From positions 108,279 through 172,278 of the forward strand of contig JAYOTG010000001.1 in assembly GCA_038150305.1 (NCBI GenBank): a stretch of 64,000 bases of DNA, written 5' to 3'. The notes under the pieces are model-generated. The model did not search any database, was not told the origin of the DNA, and saw nothing but the letters and a program-made list of their open reading frames with translations. Of this stretch, positions 15,729 to 25,923 are shown piece by piece (within the stretch, counting starts at the first letter, position 1; every line of letters starts with the position of its first letter). This DNA comes from MGIIa-L3 sp038150305 (GTDB lineage Archaea > Thermoplasmatota > Poseidoniia > Poseidoniales > Poseidoniaceae). A program made the translations under genes and the position numbers.

Positions 15729-17225
15729 ATGCGCATCGAAATCAGCCCGAGCAACACGCTGCACGGCACCCTCATTCTGCCCCTCACGCAAGGCGACGAC
15801 GTCGCCGACGCCAGCCTCACTGGCGTGCCATCCGCGCTCAAGGCGCAGATCGCCAACGCGCTCAGCGACGGCGACTTCAAGGGCAAGAAGGGCGAAATCC
15901 TCGCGCTGGTCGGAACCGGAGAAGGACGTGCTCTGCTCGTGGGTCTTGGCAAAGCGAAGGACCTCAGCCGTGACGTTTGGCGCGACACCGGCGCCAAGGT
16001 CACGGCCGCCATGAAGCCCAGCCACGGCAAGGAGTTCACCGTCGCGGCTGAAAACGGCGACATGCACGACCTTGCAGCGATGGCCGAGGGCATGATGCTC
16101 CGTGACTACAGCTACGACGTCTACATCACAAAGGACGATGAGGACGACGAAGACGACAGCGAGGCCGTCGTTCGCTTCGCCTGCGAAGACGAAGACACCG
16201 AACCGCTCGCAGCCATCGTCAAGCGCATGTCCGGTGTCGTGAAGGGTGTCCACCGCTCTCGTGACCTCGGGAACTGCCCCCCCAACGACCTCTACCCGAT
16301 GGCCTACGCACGTCAAGCGATGGAGTTCGCCGAGACCTCCGACCGGCTCAACGTGTCCGTCATCACCTACGAGGAAGCCCTTGAACGCGGCATGGGCGGC
16401 TTGGTGGCCGTCGGCATGGGGTCCTCCCGCAAGCCCTGCATGGTCATCTTCGAGCTCAACGCCGAACAAGGCGGTCGGGCCCCCGTCATCGTTGGCAAGG
16501 GCATCACCTTCGACACCGGTGGCATCTCGATCAAGCCAAGCCCCTCCATGGACGAAATGAAGTACGACATGGGCGGCTCTTCGGTCGTCTTTGGGCTGAT
16601 GCAGGCCCTCGTCGAGACCGGCTGGGAAGGCAAGGTCACGGGCATCGCCTGCATGGCCGAAAACATGCCTGCCGCCAACGCTCAGCGCCCAGGTGACGTG
16701 ATTCGTACCTACTCTGGCAAGACCATTGAGGTGCTCAACACCGACGCCGAGGGACGCCTTGTCCTCTCTGATGGGCTTTGGAAGGCCGGAGAGTACGACC
16801 CGGAGTACATCATCGACCTCGCGACCCTCACCGGTGCGTGCGTCGTGGCCCTCGGTCACGAAGCCACGGGCCTCTGGTCCAACGACGACGACCTGCGCGC
16901 TCGTATTCACGAAGCGGGCAACGCGGTGGGCGAATTGGCCTGGCCGATGCCGCTGCTCCCCGCCTTCGAGAAGGAAATGACCGATTCCAAGATCGCCGAC
17001 ACCCGCAACCTCGGGGCCGGTCGATGGGGCGGCGCCAACACCGCAGCCGCCTTCCTGAAGCAATTCGTCCCCAGCCGCGGCAAGGGTGACGACAAGGAGC
17101 AGATTCCTTGGGCGCACATGGACATCGCAGGCACGTACTGGGGCGCCAAGACCAACGCCACGGTCAAGCACGGGGCGACGGGCGTGCACGTTCGAACCCT
17201 GCACCACCTGATCACGGGCGAGTGA
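15729..17225 (+). CDS. pepA: Leucyl aminopeptidase, M17 family
   Basis: M17 enzymes are cytoplasmic hexamers with two metal ions that release N-terminal residues from peptides. The 498-residue protein has an N-terminal domain of about 170 residues with an unusual acidic insert (KDDEDDEDDSE near 138-148). The catalytic domain shows VGKGITFDTGGISIKPS (metal-binding Lys and Asp), MKYDMGGSS, and the signature NTDAEGRLVLSD with catalytic Arg. All ligand residues are present. Start ATG 15729 gives a normal N-terminus; the longer open frame from 15558 overlaps the carboxypeptidase and is a shadow. It lies 34 bases behind the secreted carboxypeptidase gene and may complete degradation of imported peptides. 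Confidence 0.95.
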   Translation: MRIEISPSNTLHGTLILPLTQGDDVADASLTGVPSALKAQIANALSDGDFKGKKGEILALVGTGEGRALLVGLGKAKDLSRDVWRDTGAKVTAAMKPSHGKEFTVAAENGDMHDLAAMAEGMMLRDYSYDVYITKDDEDDEDDSEAVVRFACEDEDTEPLAAIVKRMSGVVKGVHRSRDLGNCPPNDLYPMAYARQAMEFAETSDRLNVSVITYEEALERGMGGLVAVGMGSSRKPCMVIFELNAEQGGRAPVIVGKGITFDTGGISIKPSPSMDEMKYDMGGSSVVFGLMQALVETGWEGKVTGIACMAENMPAANAQRPGDVIRTYSGKTIEVLNTDAEGRLVLSDGLWKAGEYDPEYIIDLATLTGACVVALGHEATGLWSNDDDLRARIHEAGNAVGELAWPMPLLPAFEKEMTDSKIADTRNLGAGRWGGANTAAAFLKQFVPSRGKGDDKEQIPWAHMDIAGTYWGAKTNATVKHGATGVHVRTLHHLITGE

Positions 17226-17231
17226 ACACCA

Positions 17232-17248
17232 CGCCGCATCACGCGGCG
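17232..17248. terminator. Hairpin between convergent pepA and aminotransferase genes
   Basis: Six-base arms CGCCGC (17232-17237) and GCGGCG (17243-17248) flank a five-base loop exactly in the gap between the two convergent stops. It may act in either direction. No T-run is present. Confidence 0.35.
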
Positions 17249-18747
17249 CTGAAGTGCTCGATGACCTTCCTGGTCATGTCGACGACGAGGCCAACTTCCT
17301 CGCTGGTCAAACCGAAGTGAGGCGTGTATCGAAGAGCGTTGTGACCGCCGTGGATGATGCCAAGGCCGTGACGGCGGCACCACATCTCCACTTTCTCGTC
17401 CCCAACGACGGGGAAACGCTCCGGGTCCAGCTCTGCACAAACGAGCAGACCCGTGCCGCGAACGGACAACACGGCGTCGGGATGGTCGGCCATGACCTCC
17501 TCGAGTCCAGCGACCAACTCAGCACCACGCGCGCGGATGTTGTCCCGCAACTCAGGAGTGATGCGGTCGAGCACGGCGATGGCGGTCTCGAGGGCACGGG
17601 GATTGGTGGTCATCGTGTTGCCGTAGATGCCGGTGACGTACTTGTCGGCCACCTCGGCGGTCATGCCAACCACCGAGAGCGGGAACTGGCCGGCGTTGAT
17701 CGCCTTCGACCATGCTTCCATGTCAGGTGCTTCGGCGTCTTGGAAGCCTTCGTAATCGACGATGCTGAGGCAGCCCTGACCACGGATGCCGGCTTGGACG
17801 GAATCGATGACCAGCATGCTGCCGTGTTCTTTGGTCAAACGACGGGCCTCGTCGTAGAAGGCCCGCTCCACACAGACGCCGGGTGCCCCCTCGCCTTGCA
17901 CGGGCTCAATGGCAAGCAGTTCGATGAACACACCGTCTGCATCCGCCTGTGCGAAGGCCGCCTGGAGGGCAGCGATATCGTTGGCGGGAATCAGCGCGAG
18001 GTTCTCTCGGCCTTGGAAGGTGTTTAGGTTCTTGTCGTAGCCGTCTTTGCAGGAGTGTGAGATCTGAGCGGGTCGGTCGGTGCGCCCGTGGAAAGCGCGC
18101 TCGATGGCCAGCATTCGGGTGGGCTTTCCTTCGTGTCGTCCCCCTGGCCCGGTCATGTGAAGGGCATTCACGTCGCAAATGCGCATGCCCACAGTCATGC
18201 CTTCTGACCCGGAATTCATGCAGATGAAGCGGTCGAAGGGGCAGCCGTCCTCGCGGCTGTGTCCAATCTCCCGGCGCAGCCGCTGGATGAAGCGGTGCTG
18301 GCTGAACGACGGGGTCATGACGTTGGCCATCACGTGGTTGCCGGCCATCGCGTCGATGACGTCCTGAGGCCCGTGCCCCGCGCCCAACATGCCGTATCCA
18401 CCGTTGTCGTGCAACACCGCGCCATGGGCGGTCACGATCCACGGACCACGAGCAGCCAGCGCCACGTACGGGTTCACGGTGGGGGCGGCGTAGAAATTGA
18501 CAAACCCGGATTGGAGGTCCCGAACGAGGTCGCCCTCGTCGCGGAACACCGCGCTTTCACCGAGCTCTTCCACCAGGACGTCGAGACGCTGCTCGGCTTC
18601 ATCGATGGCCTGGAGCAGGCGCTCGTCCGATTCGAGGAAACGAGAAATCGTTGCGTCGTCGAGCCCCGGGGTTCCGCTCGACCCTTGACGGGCACGGAGC
18701 GCGTGGAGGCGTTGGAGGGCATCGTGCTGAACGGCCGCGATGGTCAT
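17239..18747 (-). CDS. Class III PLP-dependent aminotransferase
   Basis: This fold-type I enzyme family (ornithine, 4-aminobutyrate, lysine 6- and acetylornithine aminotransferases) uses pyridoxal phosphate. The 502-residue protein shows FVNFYAAPTVNPYVA, GYGMLGAGH, the cofactor-binding MNSGSEGMTVGMRICD, AFHGRT, the aspartate region MLVIDSVQAGIRGQG and the Schiff-base lysine in EAWSKAINAGQFPLS. Residues 1-95 are a longer than usual helical leader. The IDSVQAG and NAGQFP motifs differ from the more common DEVQTG and GGGFP, so the substrate is uncertain; lysine or ornithine omega-amination are possible. ATG 18747 is chosen; the open frame extends upstream to 18915 without support. It is divergent from the chaperone cluster, 126 bases away. 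Confidence 0.88.
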   Translation of the reverse strand: MTIAAVQHDALQRLHALRARQGSSGTPGLDDATISRFLESDERLLQAIDEAEQRLDVLVEELGESAVFRDEGDLVRDLQSGFVNFYAAPTVNPYVALAARGPWIVTAHGAVLHDNGGYGMLGAGHGPQDVIDAMAGNHVMANVMTPSFSQHRFIQRLRREIGHSREDGCPFDRFICMNSGSEGMTVGMRICDVNALHMTGPGGRHEGKPTRMLAIERAFHGRTDRPAQISHSCKDGYDKNLNTFQGRENLALIPANDIAALQAAFAQADADGVFIELLAIEPVQGEGAPGVCVERAFYDEARRLTKEHGSMLVIDSVQAGIRGQGCLSIVDYEGFQDAEAPDMEAWSKAINAGQFPLSVVGMTAEVADKYVTGIYGNTMTTNPRALETAIAVLDRITPELRDNIRARGAELVAGLEEVMADHPDAVLSVRGTGLLVCAELDPERFPVVGDEKVEMWCRRHGLGIIHGGHNALRYTPHFGLTSEEVGLVVDMTRKVIEHFSAA

Positions 18748-18844
18748 CGAACAGCTCACCTCAGGTTCAACCCATGAACTTGACCTTACGGCCGTGGCTC
18801 GATTCGCCATACCTTGAAATACCCCGCCGCTGACGCGACTATGA

Positions 18845-18855
18845 AACCTAAGGTT
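18845..18855. promoter_or_regulatory. Small dyad upstream of the chaperone genes
   Basis: AACC-TAA-GGTT is an 11-base inverted repeat 18 bases before the ATG at 18874. It lies where a repressor could cover the transcription start of the chaperone genes. It is short, so chance is possible. Confidence 0.25.
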
Positions 18856-18873
18856 CACTAATGGGGCGAGGTC

Positions 18874-19581
18874 ATGACGAGCGGCGACGACTGGGAAGAA
18901 CGGCTCATGGAGCAACTTCTGCAGATGTTAGCCACCTTTGGCATCGAGTTCAATCGTGACGATCTCGAACGCATGATGGACCTGTTCCGGAACCACCTTG
19001 AGAACATGGGCCTCGATCTCGAGAAGGCCAACGGCGACGTGCGTTTCAACCTCGACATGGAGGAACTGGGCCGCCTGTTCCAGAACGGTGGCGGGCTTGA
19101 GGACCTCATGCGTGGCCTCGGTCTTGACGTGACCGTGGACGCAAAGCAGGTGGAAGTGGACGACGAGGCGCTGGACGCAAATCCCGACATCGAATTGCCA
19201 CCCAGCGACGTGTTCCTTGAAGATTGGAACATGATCATCACCCTTGACGTGGCCCGCAAGGCCGACCTTACCGAGGATCAAGTTGAACTGGCTCTGGTCG
19301 AGCGTGGTCAGCAAATCGAGGTGCTCCGACGCACCCAAATCACGCCCGTGGCGCGCGTCGCGCTGCCGCACCGCTGCGAAGACGTGGTGGATTGGACCCT
19401 CAACAACGGCATCCTCGACATCACGCTCCGTTTGGTGCCGTTGGAGGATGCGCCCGCGGAGGCGGACATCGACGAGGCCTACGACGACGAGCAACCCGTG
19501 GTTGAGGACGGCAGCATCGCCATCGATTTGGCCGACGATGATGACGACGAAGACGACGACGGCGGCATTCCCATTCTTTGA
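18874..19581 (+). CDS. Hsp20/CS-like small chaperone-type protein
   Basis: The 235-residue protein has a helical N-terminal half (about 1-100, EERLMEQLLQMLATFGIEFN and following) and a central beta region starting near VFLEDWNMIITLDVARKA. That region continues to VARVALPHRCEDVVDWTLNNGILDITLRLV, the layout of an alpha-crystallin/Hsp20-like domain, where NNGILDITL is the near-C-terminal strand. A very acidic tail (DDDDDEDDDGG) ends it. Location 20 bases upstream of dnaK and in the same direction strongly suggests a protein-folding role, holding unfolded proteins for DnaK. The sequence is divergent, so a CS-type co-chaperone is the other possibility. Confidence 0.7.
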   Translation: MTSGDDWEERLMEQLLQMLATFGIEFNRDDLERMMDLFRNHLENMGLDLEKANGDVRFNLDMEELGRLFQNGGGLEDLMRGLGLDVTVDAKQVEVDDEALDANPDIELPPSDVFLEDWNMIITLDVARKADLTEDQVELALVERGQQIEVLRRTQITPVARVALPHRCEDVVDWTLNNGILDITLRLVPLEDAPAEADIDEAYDDEQPVVEDGSIAIDLADDDDDEDDDGGIPIL

Positions 19582-19601
19582 ACACACTTGGAGGAACACA
19601 C

Positions 19602-21482
<1,881 letters not shown>

Positions 21483-21523
21483 GCCGACGCACGGTTGAAG
21501 ACGTGCCCCCCGGTGGTTGCGCC

Positions 21524-23140
21524 ATGGCCGAGGCTCCGGTGCTCGAAGACACCGAGCGCACGACCGGCCGTGTGGCGCTTCGAAAGAACATCGCGGCCGC
21601 GATGGCGCTCTCGGGTGCGGTGCGCAGCACCCTTGGTCCGAAGGGCTTGGACAAACTCCTGCTCGACGACGAGGGACGCACCCTCGTCACGAACGACGGC
21701 GTGACGGTCCTCGAAACGGCGCGCGTGGAACATCCGGTGGCGCGCATGCTCATCGACGCCTCGTCCGCACAGGACCGCGCCGCGCGTGACGGCACCACGT
21801 CCGCGGTGGTCATCGCCGCGGAATTGCTCCGCAACGCCTGGCACCTCGTGCTCCAAGGGGTCCACCCGAGCACCATCGTTCGTGGCTATCGCATGGCGGA
21901 AAGCGAAGCCATGGCCCACCTCGAGGGGCTCGCCTTCGAGGGCAGCGAAGAGGACCTGACCACGGCCGTACGCTCCAGCCTGGCTGGCAAAGCGAGCCAC
22001 GCCGTTCAGGATCGGCTCGCTGAATTGGCCATGGAAGCCGCGTTGTGCGTCGAGCGAACCGTGGACGGCGTCCTTGAGGTGGACCCAACGCGGGTCTCAA
22101 CGGTCATGGCCGTGGGCCGCCCCGCCACCGATTCGGAGATCGTCGAAGGGCTCGTGCTCCAGAAGCGGCGTGCGCACCCAGACATGGTGAAACTCGTGGA
22201 AAACGGCACCATCGCGCTGCTCGATGGCGGGCTGGAGCGGCGAAAGATGCGTGGAGACGTGACCTTCCAAGCCACCACCCCCGACGTCCTGGACGCCCTC
22301 CGCCGCCGTGAAGTCGAACGCTTGCTGGACGACGTCGAGGCGGTCGCGGCCGCTGGTGTGGACGTCCTGGCCGTTTCAGGTGCCATTGACGACGAAGCGC
22401 ACCGGCGCTTGCTTGACCTTGGCATCCAAGCCTTCCGCAGGGTGCCGGGGAACGACCTGGACGTGCTCGCCCTCGCCACCGGCGCAACGGTGCTCCACCA
22501 CGTGGATGTGCTACACGCGGACGCTTGTGGACATGTGCTCGAAAGCCGCTCGCACATGCTCGGGGACCTTCATCACTGGACCGTGCGAGGGGAAGGTCAT
22601 GCAGCGACGCTCATCGCACGAGGCAGCGGCGACGAAATCGTTGAGGAAACCTCCCGCTGTTTCGATGACGCCTTGGGCGTCGCGGCACAGCTTCGCAAGG
22701 ATCGACGTTTGTTGGTCGGAGGCGGTGCGAGTCATGTTCACCTTGCACGTCACCTCAGGCGCTTTGCTGAAGCCACACCGGGGCGAGAGCAAATGGCCAT
22801 CGAGGCTTTTGCCGACGCCTTGGAAGTCATTCCACGCGCCTTGGCAGAAAACGCTGGTTTGGATCCCATCGACGCGCTGCTCGACGTGACCGCTGCCCAA
22901 GCTGATGCCGCGGATGGAGCCGAGCGCATCGGCTTGCACCTTGAGCAGCACGTCCCCGCCGACCTCGGGGCGGCAGGGGTGCTAGAGCCGCTCAGCGTGA
23001 TTCGACCCACCGTGAGCGGTGCCACTGAAGCCGCATGCGCTGTGTTGCGGATCGACGACGTGCTCTGGGCGCGCCTCGAGGCCCAAATTCCAGACGACAT
23101 CCAGGCTCAACTCGACGCGATGGGCGAGCAGGACGCCTGA
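21524..23140 (+). CDS. Divergent group II chaperonin (thermosome) subunit
   Basis: Thermosome subunits form double-ring ATP-driven folding chambers. The 538-residue protein matches the family: SGAVRSTLGPKGLDKLLLDD, TNDGVTVL near the nucleotide site, DGTTSAVVIAAELL, an apical middle region, and DDALGVAA with the catalytic Asp before LLVGGGAS. Several normally fixed positions differ: the GDGTT motif reads RDGTT, and the GGGA-x-E motif reads GGGASHVHL. The apical region is highly divergent and lacks the usual Met/Val-rich lid loop appearance. It might therefore be a paralogue with a special client or weak ATP cycling. ATG 21524 is preferred to the open-frame start at 21503. It follows dnaK by 41 bases. 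Confidence 0.85.
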   Translation: MAEAPVLEDTERTTGRVALRKNIAAAMALSGAVRSTLGPKGLDKLLLDDEGRTLVTNDGVTVLETARVEHPVARMLIDASSAQDRAARDGTTSAVVIAAELLRNAWHLVLQGVHPSTIVRGYRMAESEAMAHLEGLAFEGSEEDLTTAVRSSLAGKASHAVQDRLAELAMEAALCVERTVDGVLEVDPTRVSTVMAVGRPATDSEIVEGLVLQKRRAHPDMVKLVENGTIALLDGGLERRKMRGDVTFQATTPDVLDALRRREVERLLDDVEAVAAAGVDVLAVSGAIDDEAHRRLLDLGIQAFRRVPGNDLDVLALATGATVLHHVDVLHADACGHVLESRSHMLGDLHHWTVRGEGHAATLIARGSGDEIVEETSRCFDDALGVAAQLRKDRRLLVGGGASHVHLARHLRRFAEATPGREQMAIEAFADALEVIPRALAENAGLDPIDALLDVTAAQADAADGAERIGLHLEQHVPADLGAAGVLEPLSVIRPTVSGATEAACAVLRIDDVLWARLEAQIPDDIQAQLDAMGEQDA

Positions 23141-23195
23141 TGGGGCCATCTCGGCGAACCGGCCTGCACCGCTTTGCCTCAACACGAGCGTTCAT

Positions 23196-24782
23196 ATGCC
23201 GTCCGACAGCCCGGGGCATGTGACTTCCGAGGGAGATTCCTTTACCGTCGGTATTGACGACCTTGCCATTCACGTTCCTCGCTTGTACCTCGACATGCGG
23301 GAGTTCGCTGAACTCCGCGAGGCGGATTACGACAAGCTGAACAAGGGACTGGGCCTTTCCGCGATGGCCATTCCCGACGTTCATGAGGACACGGCGACCA
23401 TGGGCGCGATGGCCGTGATGCGGCTGATCGACCGCAACGGCCTCGACCCAAGGGGCATCGGCCGGCTCTACCTTGGCACCGAATCCGCGCTCGATGGAGC
23501 TAAGCCAACCGCGACGTACATTGTTGACATGCTCACACAACGTTACGCCTCGCGTTATGGCGAGGATTGCTTCCAAAACTGCGACGTGGTCGACATGACC
23601 TTCGCGTGCATCGGCGCCGTTGACGCCCTTCACACCACCTTGGACTGGTGCGCTCGGAGCACCGATGACGACGAGCGAATCGGTATCGTCGTCTATGCGG
23701 ACAACGCGAAGTACGAACTCGGGTCGCCCGGGGAATACACGCAAGGCGCCGGAGGTGGCGCCCTGCTTATCCGTCGAAACCCACGCTTGCTCGTCATTCC
23801 GGATTGCTGGGGCATCTCAACCAGCCCCGCGCACGACTTCTTCAAGCCACGCCGCGAAATGAGTCTGCGCGCTGTCATGGGCGACGTGCTCGATCTTGCG
23901 CGAGAGACCGGCGCGAACCTGAAAGAAGGCATCCTTGACCGCATGGTCCGTCACCTGCCCGGCTCAGCCCTGCGCAGGCTTGGCATCTTCGCGCACGGTG
24001 AAGAGCGCATCAGCATCCACCGTGACGAACCCGTGTTCGACGGGCAGTACTCCAACCGCTGCTACCAGAACGCCGTCCGCGACGCCTTCCTGGATTTCCA
24101 ACGGCGAGCCGCTCGGACGGGCCGTTACACCCACGACGAGGACCAACGCTTCACCGAACAGTGGGAACGCATCATCATGCATCTGCCGTATGCCTTCCAA
24201 GCGAAGCGCATGTTCCCCGCCGTGTTCCATCGTGACCGGGAAGGAACGGCGATGTGGGACGACGTGGAAGCCATCGTCGGCGCACCACCCGAGCGCGAGG
24301 ACGATCAAGACGACGCGGCATGGGAGAAGGCGATGGACCAGTACCGTCGTGCCATCTCCAAGACCGAGGCGTACGTGACCTTCCACCGCGACCGCATCGA
24401 GAAAGGGCAGCGCGCTAGCAGCCTGATTGGCAACCAGTACACTGGAAGCATCTTCCTTGCCCTGATGTCGACGTTCGAATCTGATCTTGAGGACAACACG
24501 GACCTCGACGGCGTCCGTTTCGGGTTGTGCGGATACGGATCAGGAGCCAAGGCCAAGGTCTTCGAAGGCGTCGTCAGCCCGAACTGGCGCGAAGTGGTGT
24601 CCCGCTGGAACCTCTTCGAGCGCTTGGCCGGCCGCGTGGCCATCGACGCCGTGGTCTACGAAGAACTCCACAAGGGGGTTCGCGAGGCCTCCGTCGTGCC
24701 GCCCAACGAAGAGTTCGTCCGCTCGGAAGAAGAAGAAAGCGACCTTGAAGGCGCTCGCCGGTACTCCTGGATTTCAGCCTGA
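23196..24782 (+). CDS. Hydroxymethylglutaryl-CoA synthase, eukaryote/bacteria-like form
   Basis: HMG-CoA synthase condenses acetyl-CoA and acetoacetyl-CoA, the first committed step of the mevalonate pathway for archaeal lipids. In this 528-residue protein the catalytic Cys138 lies in VVDMTFACIGAVDALH. Later come the AHDFFKPR block, the active-site histidine in IIMHLPYAFQAKRM and GNQYTGSIFLALMS. It is longer than typical archaeal enzymes (about 350) and in length and motifs is closer to the eukaryotic or Gram-positive type; an acidic insert lies near 365-390. ATG 23196 is used; an upstream frame overlaps the chaperonin gene. Downstream genes run the same way, but pathway partners are not adjacent. 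Confidence 0.9.
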   Translation: MPSDSPGHVTSEGDSFTVGIDDLAIHVPRLYLDMREFAELREADYDKLNKGLGLSAMAIPDVHEDTATMGAMAVMRLIDRNGLDPRGIGRLYLGTESALDGAKPTATYIVDMLTQRYASRYGEDCFQNCDVVDMTFACIGAVDALHTTLDWCARSTDDDERIGIVVYADNAKYELGSPGEYTQGAGGGALLIRRNPRLLVIPDCWGISTSPAHDFFKPRREMSLRAVMGDVLDLARETGANLKEGILDRMVRHLPGSALRRLGIFAHGEERISIHRDEPVFDGQYSNRCYQNAVRDAFLDFQRRAARTGRYTHDEDQRFTEQWERIIMHLPYAFQAKRMFPAVFHRDREGTAMWDDVEAIVGAPPEREDDQDDAAWEKAMDQYRRAISKTEAYVTFHRDRIEKGQRASSLIGNQYTGSIFLALMSTFESDLEDNTDLDGVRFGLCGYGSGAKAKVFEGVVSPNWREVVSRWNLFERLAGRVAIDAVVYEELHKGVREASVVPPNEEFVRSEEEESDLEGARRYSWISA

Positions 24783-24845
24783 ACCTTGCAGGTCAAACCT
24801 CAAGGGTCGTGGGCCTAAGCCTTGCTTGTGCAAGCGGAGGGCACC

Positions 24846-25898
24846 ATGCTGGCGTGGACAAAAGTCCGCGACGAAACCGATGGCTTCGACCTCATGGAGC
24901 ACCCGGTCCCTGTGCCTGGCGAAGGTGAGGTGTTGATCCGCACCCGGGCGACCAGCATCTGCGGCACGGACCTGCACATCTGGCAATGGGACGAGTGGAG
25001 TCGAGAAAACGTCCCTCTTGGAACGGTCACCGGACACGAGACATGCGGAGAGATTGCTGCCATCGGGCCAGGCGTGGTGGACCGTCAGGTCGGTGACATG
25101 GTCGCCATCGAGTGTCATCTTGCGTGTTGGGCGTGTCCCCGGTGCGAGGAAGGAAACGCCCACGTGTGTGAAAACGGGACCATCTTTGGCGGCCACGCCC
25201 ACGGCGCTTTTGCGCCCTACTGCGTCGGGCCAGCGGTGACGGCACGGCCCGGTCCTCGAGGGCTGAAGCCCGAACACGCCTCGATTCAGGACCCGCTCGG
25301 CAACGCGATCCACACGCTGACCGGAGGCCCCATCGAGGGGGCGACCGTCGCCGTGCACGGGCTCGGCCCCATCGGCTTGTTCGCCGTCAACGCGGCCAAG
25401 GCGATGGGCGCCGCCAAAGTCATCGCCGTGGATTGGGACAACCGCTTCCGCATGGACCTCGCCGAACAGCTCGGGGCAGACCTTGTGCTCGGGAAGGACC
25501 ACGACGTGGTCGCTGAGATCCTGGCGGCGACCGATGGACGGGGCGTGGACAACGCGTGCGAGTTCTCTGGCGCACAAGCCGCCCTGGCCAACGCCATCCG
25601 GTCCACACGCATGGGCGGCTTCGTGAACGTGCTTTCGGTGTACGGCAGCTCGATGCCGGAGGTGCCGATGAACGAGGTTGTGTTCCGCTACCTCCACCTC
25701 AAGGGCATCAACGGCCGCAAGATGTGGGGCACCTGGGACCGCATGCACGCGCTGCTTGAGGCAGGAGCCATCGACGTCGAGCGCATCGTCACGCACACCC
25801 TCCCCGTGGCCGAATTCAAGCAAGGCATGGACCTGGCCGGACGTGGAGACTGCGGCAAAGTGGTCTTGATGTTCGACGAAGATTCGTCCAAACCGTGA
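24846..25898 (+). CDS. tdh: L-threonine 3-dehydrogenase (zinc medium-chain dehydrogenase)
   Basis: The enzyme oxidises L-threonine to 2-amino-3-ketobutyrate with NAD, leading to glycine and acetyl-CoA. The 350-residue product has the catalytic zinc motif SICGTDLHIWQWDEW with the DLHIW pattern typical of threonine dehydrogenase. It also has GHETCGE, the structural zinc cysteines (CHLACWACPRCEEGNAHVC), the Rossmann motif VHGLGPIGLFAV and GINGRKMWGTWDRMHALLEAG, again characteristic of this subfamily. The ATG at 24846 is preferred to an upstream in-frame start at 24822. A sorbitol- or other polyol-dehydrogenase role is less likely because of the GRKMWGTW block. Confidence 0.87.
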   Translation: MLAWTKVRDETDGFDLMEHPVPVPGEGEVLIRTRATSICGTDLHIWQWDEWSRENVPLGTVTGHETCGEIAAIGPGVVDRQVGDMVAIECHLACWACPRCEEGNAHVCENGTIFGGHAHGAFAPYCVGPAVTARPGPRGLKPEHASIQDPLGNAIHTLTGGPIEGATVAVHGLGPIGLFAVNAAKAMGAAKVIAVDWDNRFRMDLAEQLGADLVLGKDHDVVAEILAATDGRGVDNACEFSGAQAALANAIRSTRMGGFVNVLSVYGSSMPEVPMNEVVFRYLHLKGINGRKMWGTWDRMHALLEAGAIDVERIVTHTLPVAEFKQGMDLAGRGDCGKVVLMFDEDSSKP

Positions 25899-25923
25899 AA
25901 CCAAAAAGCGCTCAGGCCACCAC

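Noticed and set aside
15507..17207. 566-residue minus-strand open frame opposite the leucyl aminopeptidase
   Set aside because: The plus strand encodes an M17 enzyme with all metal ligands; the minus frame is His/Val-rich shadow sequence produced by high GC codon bias.
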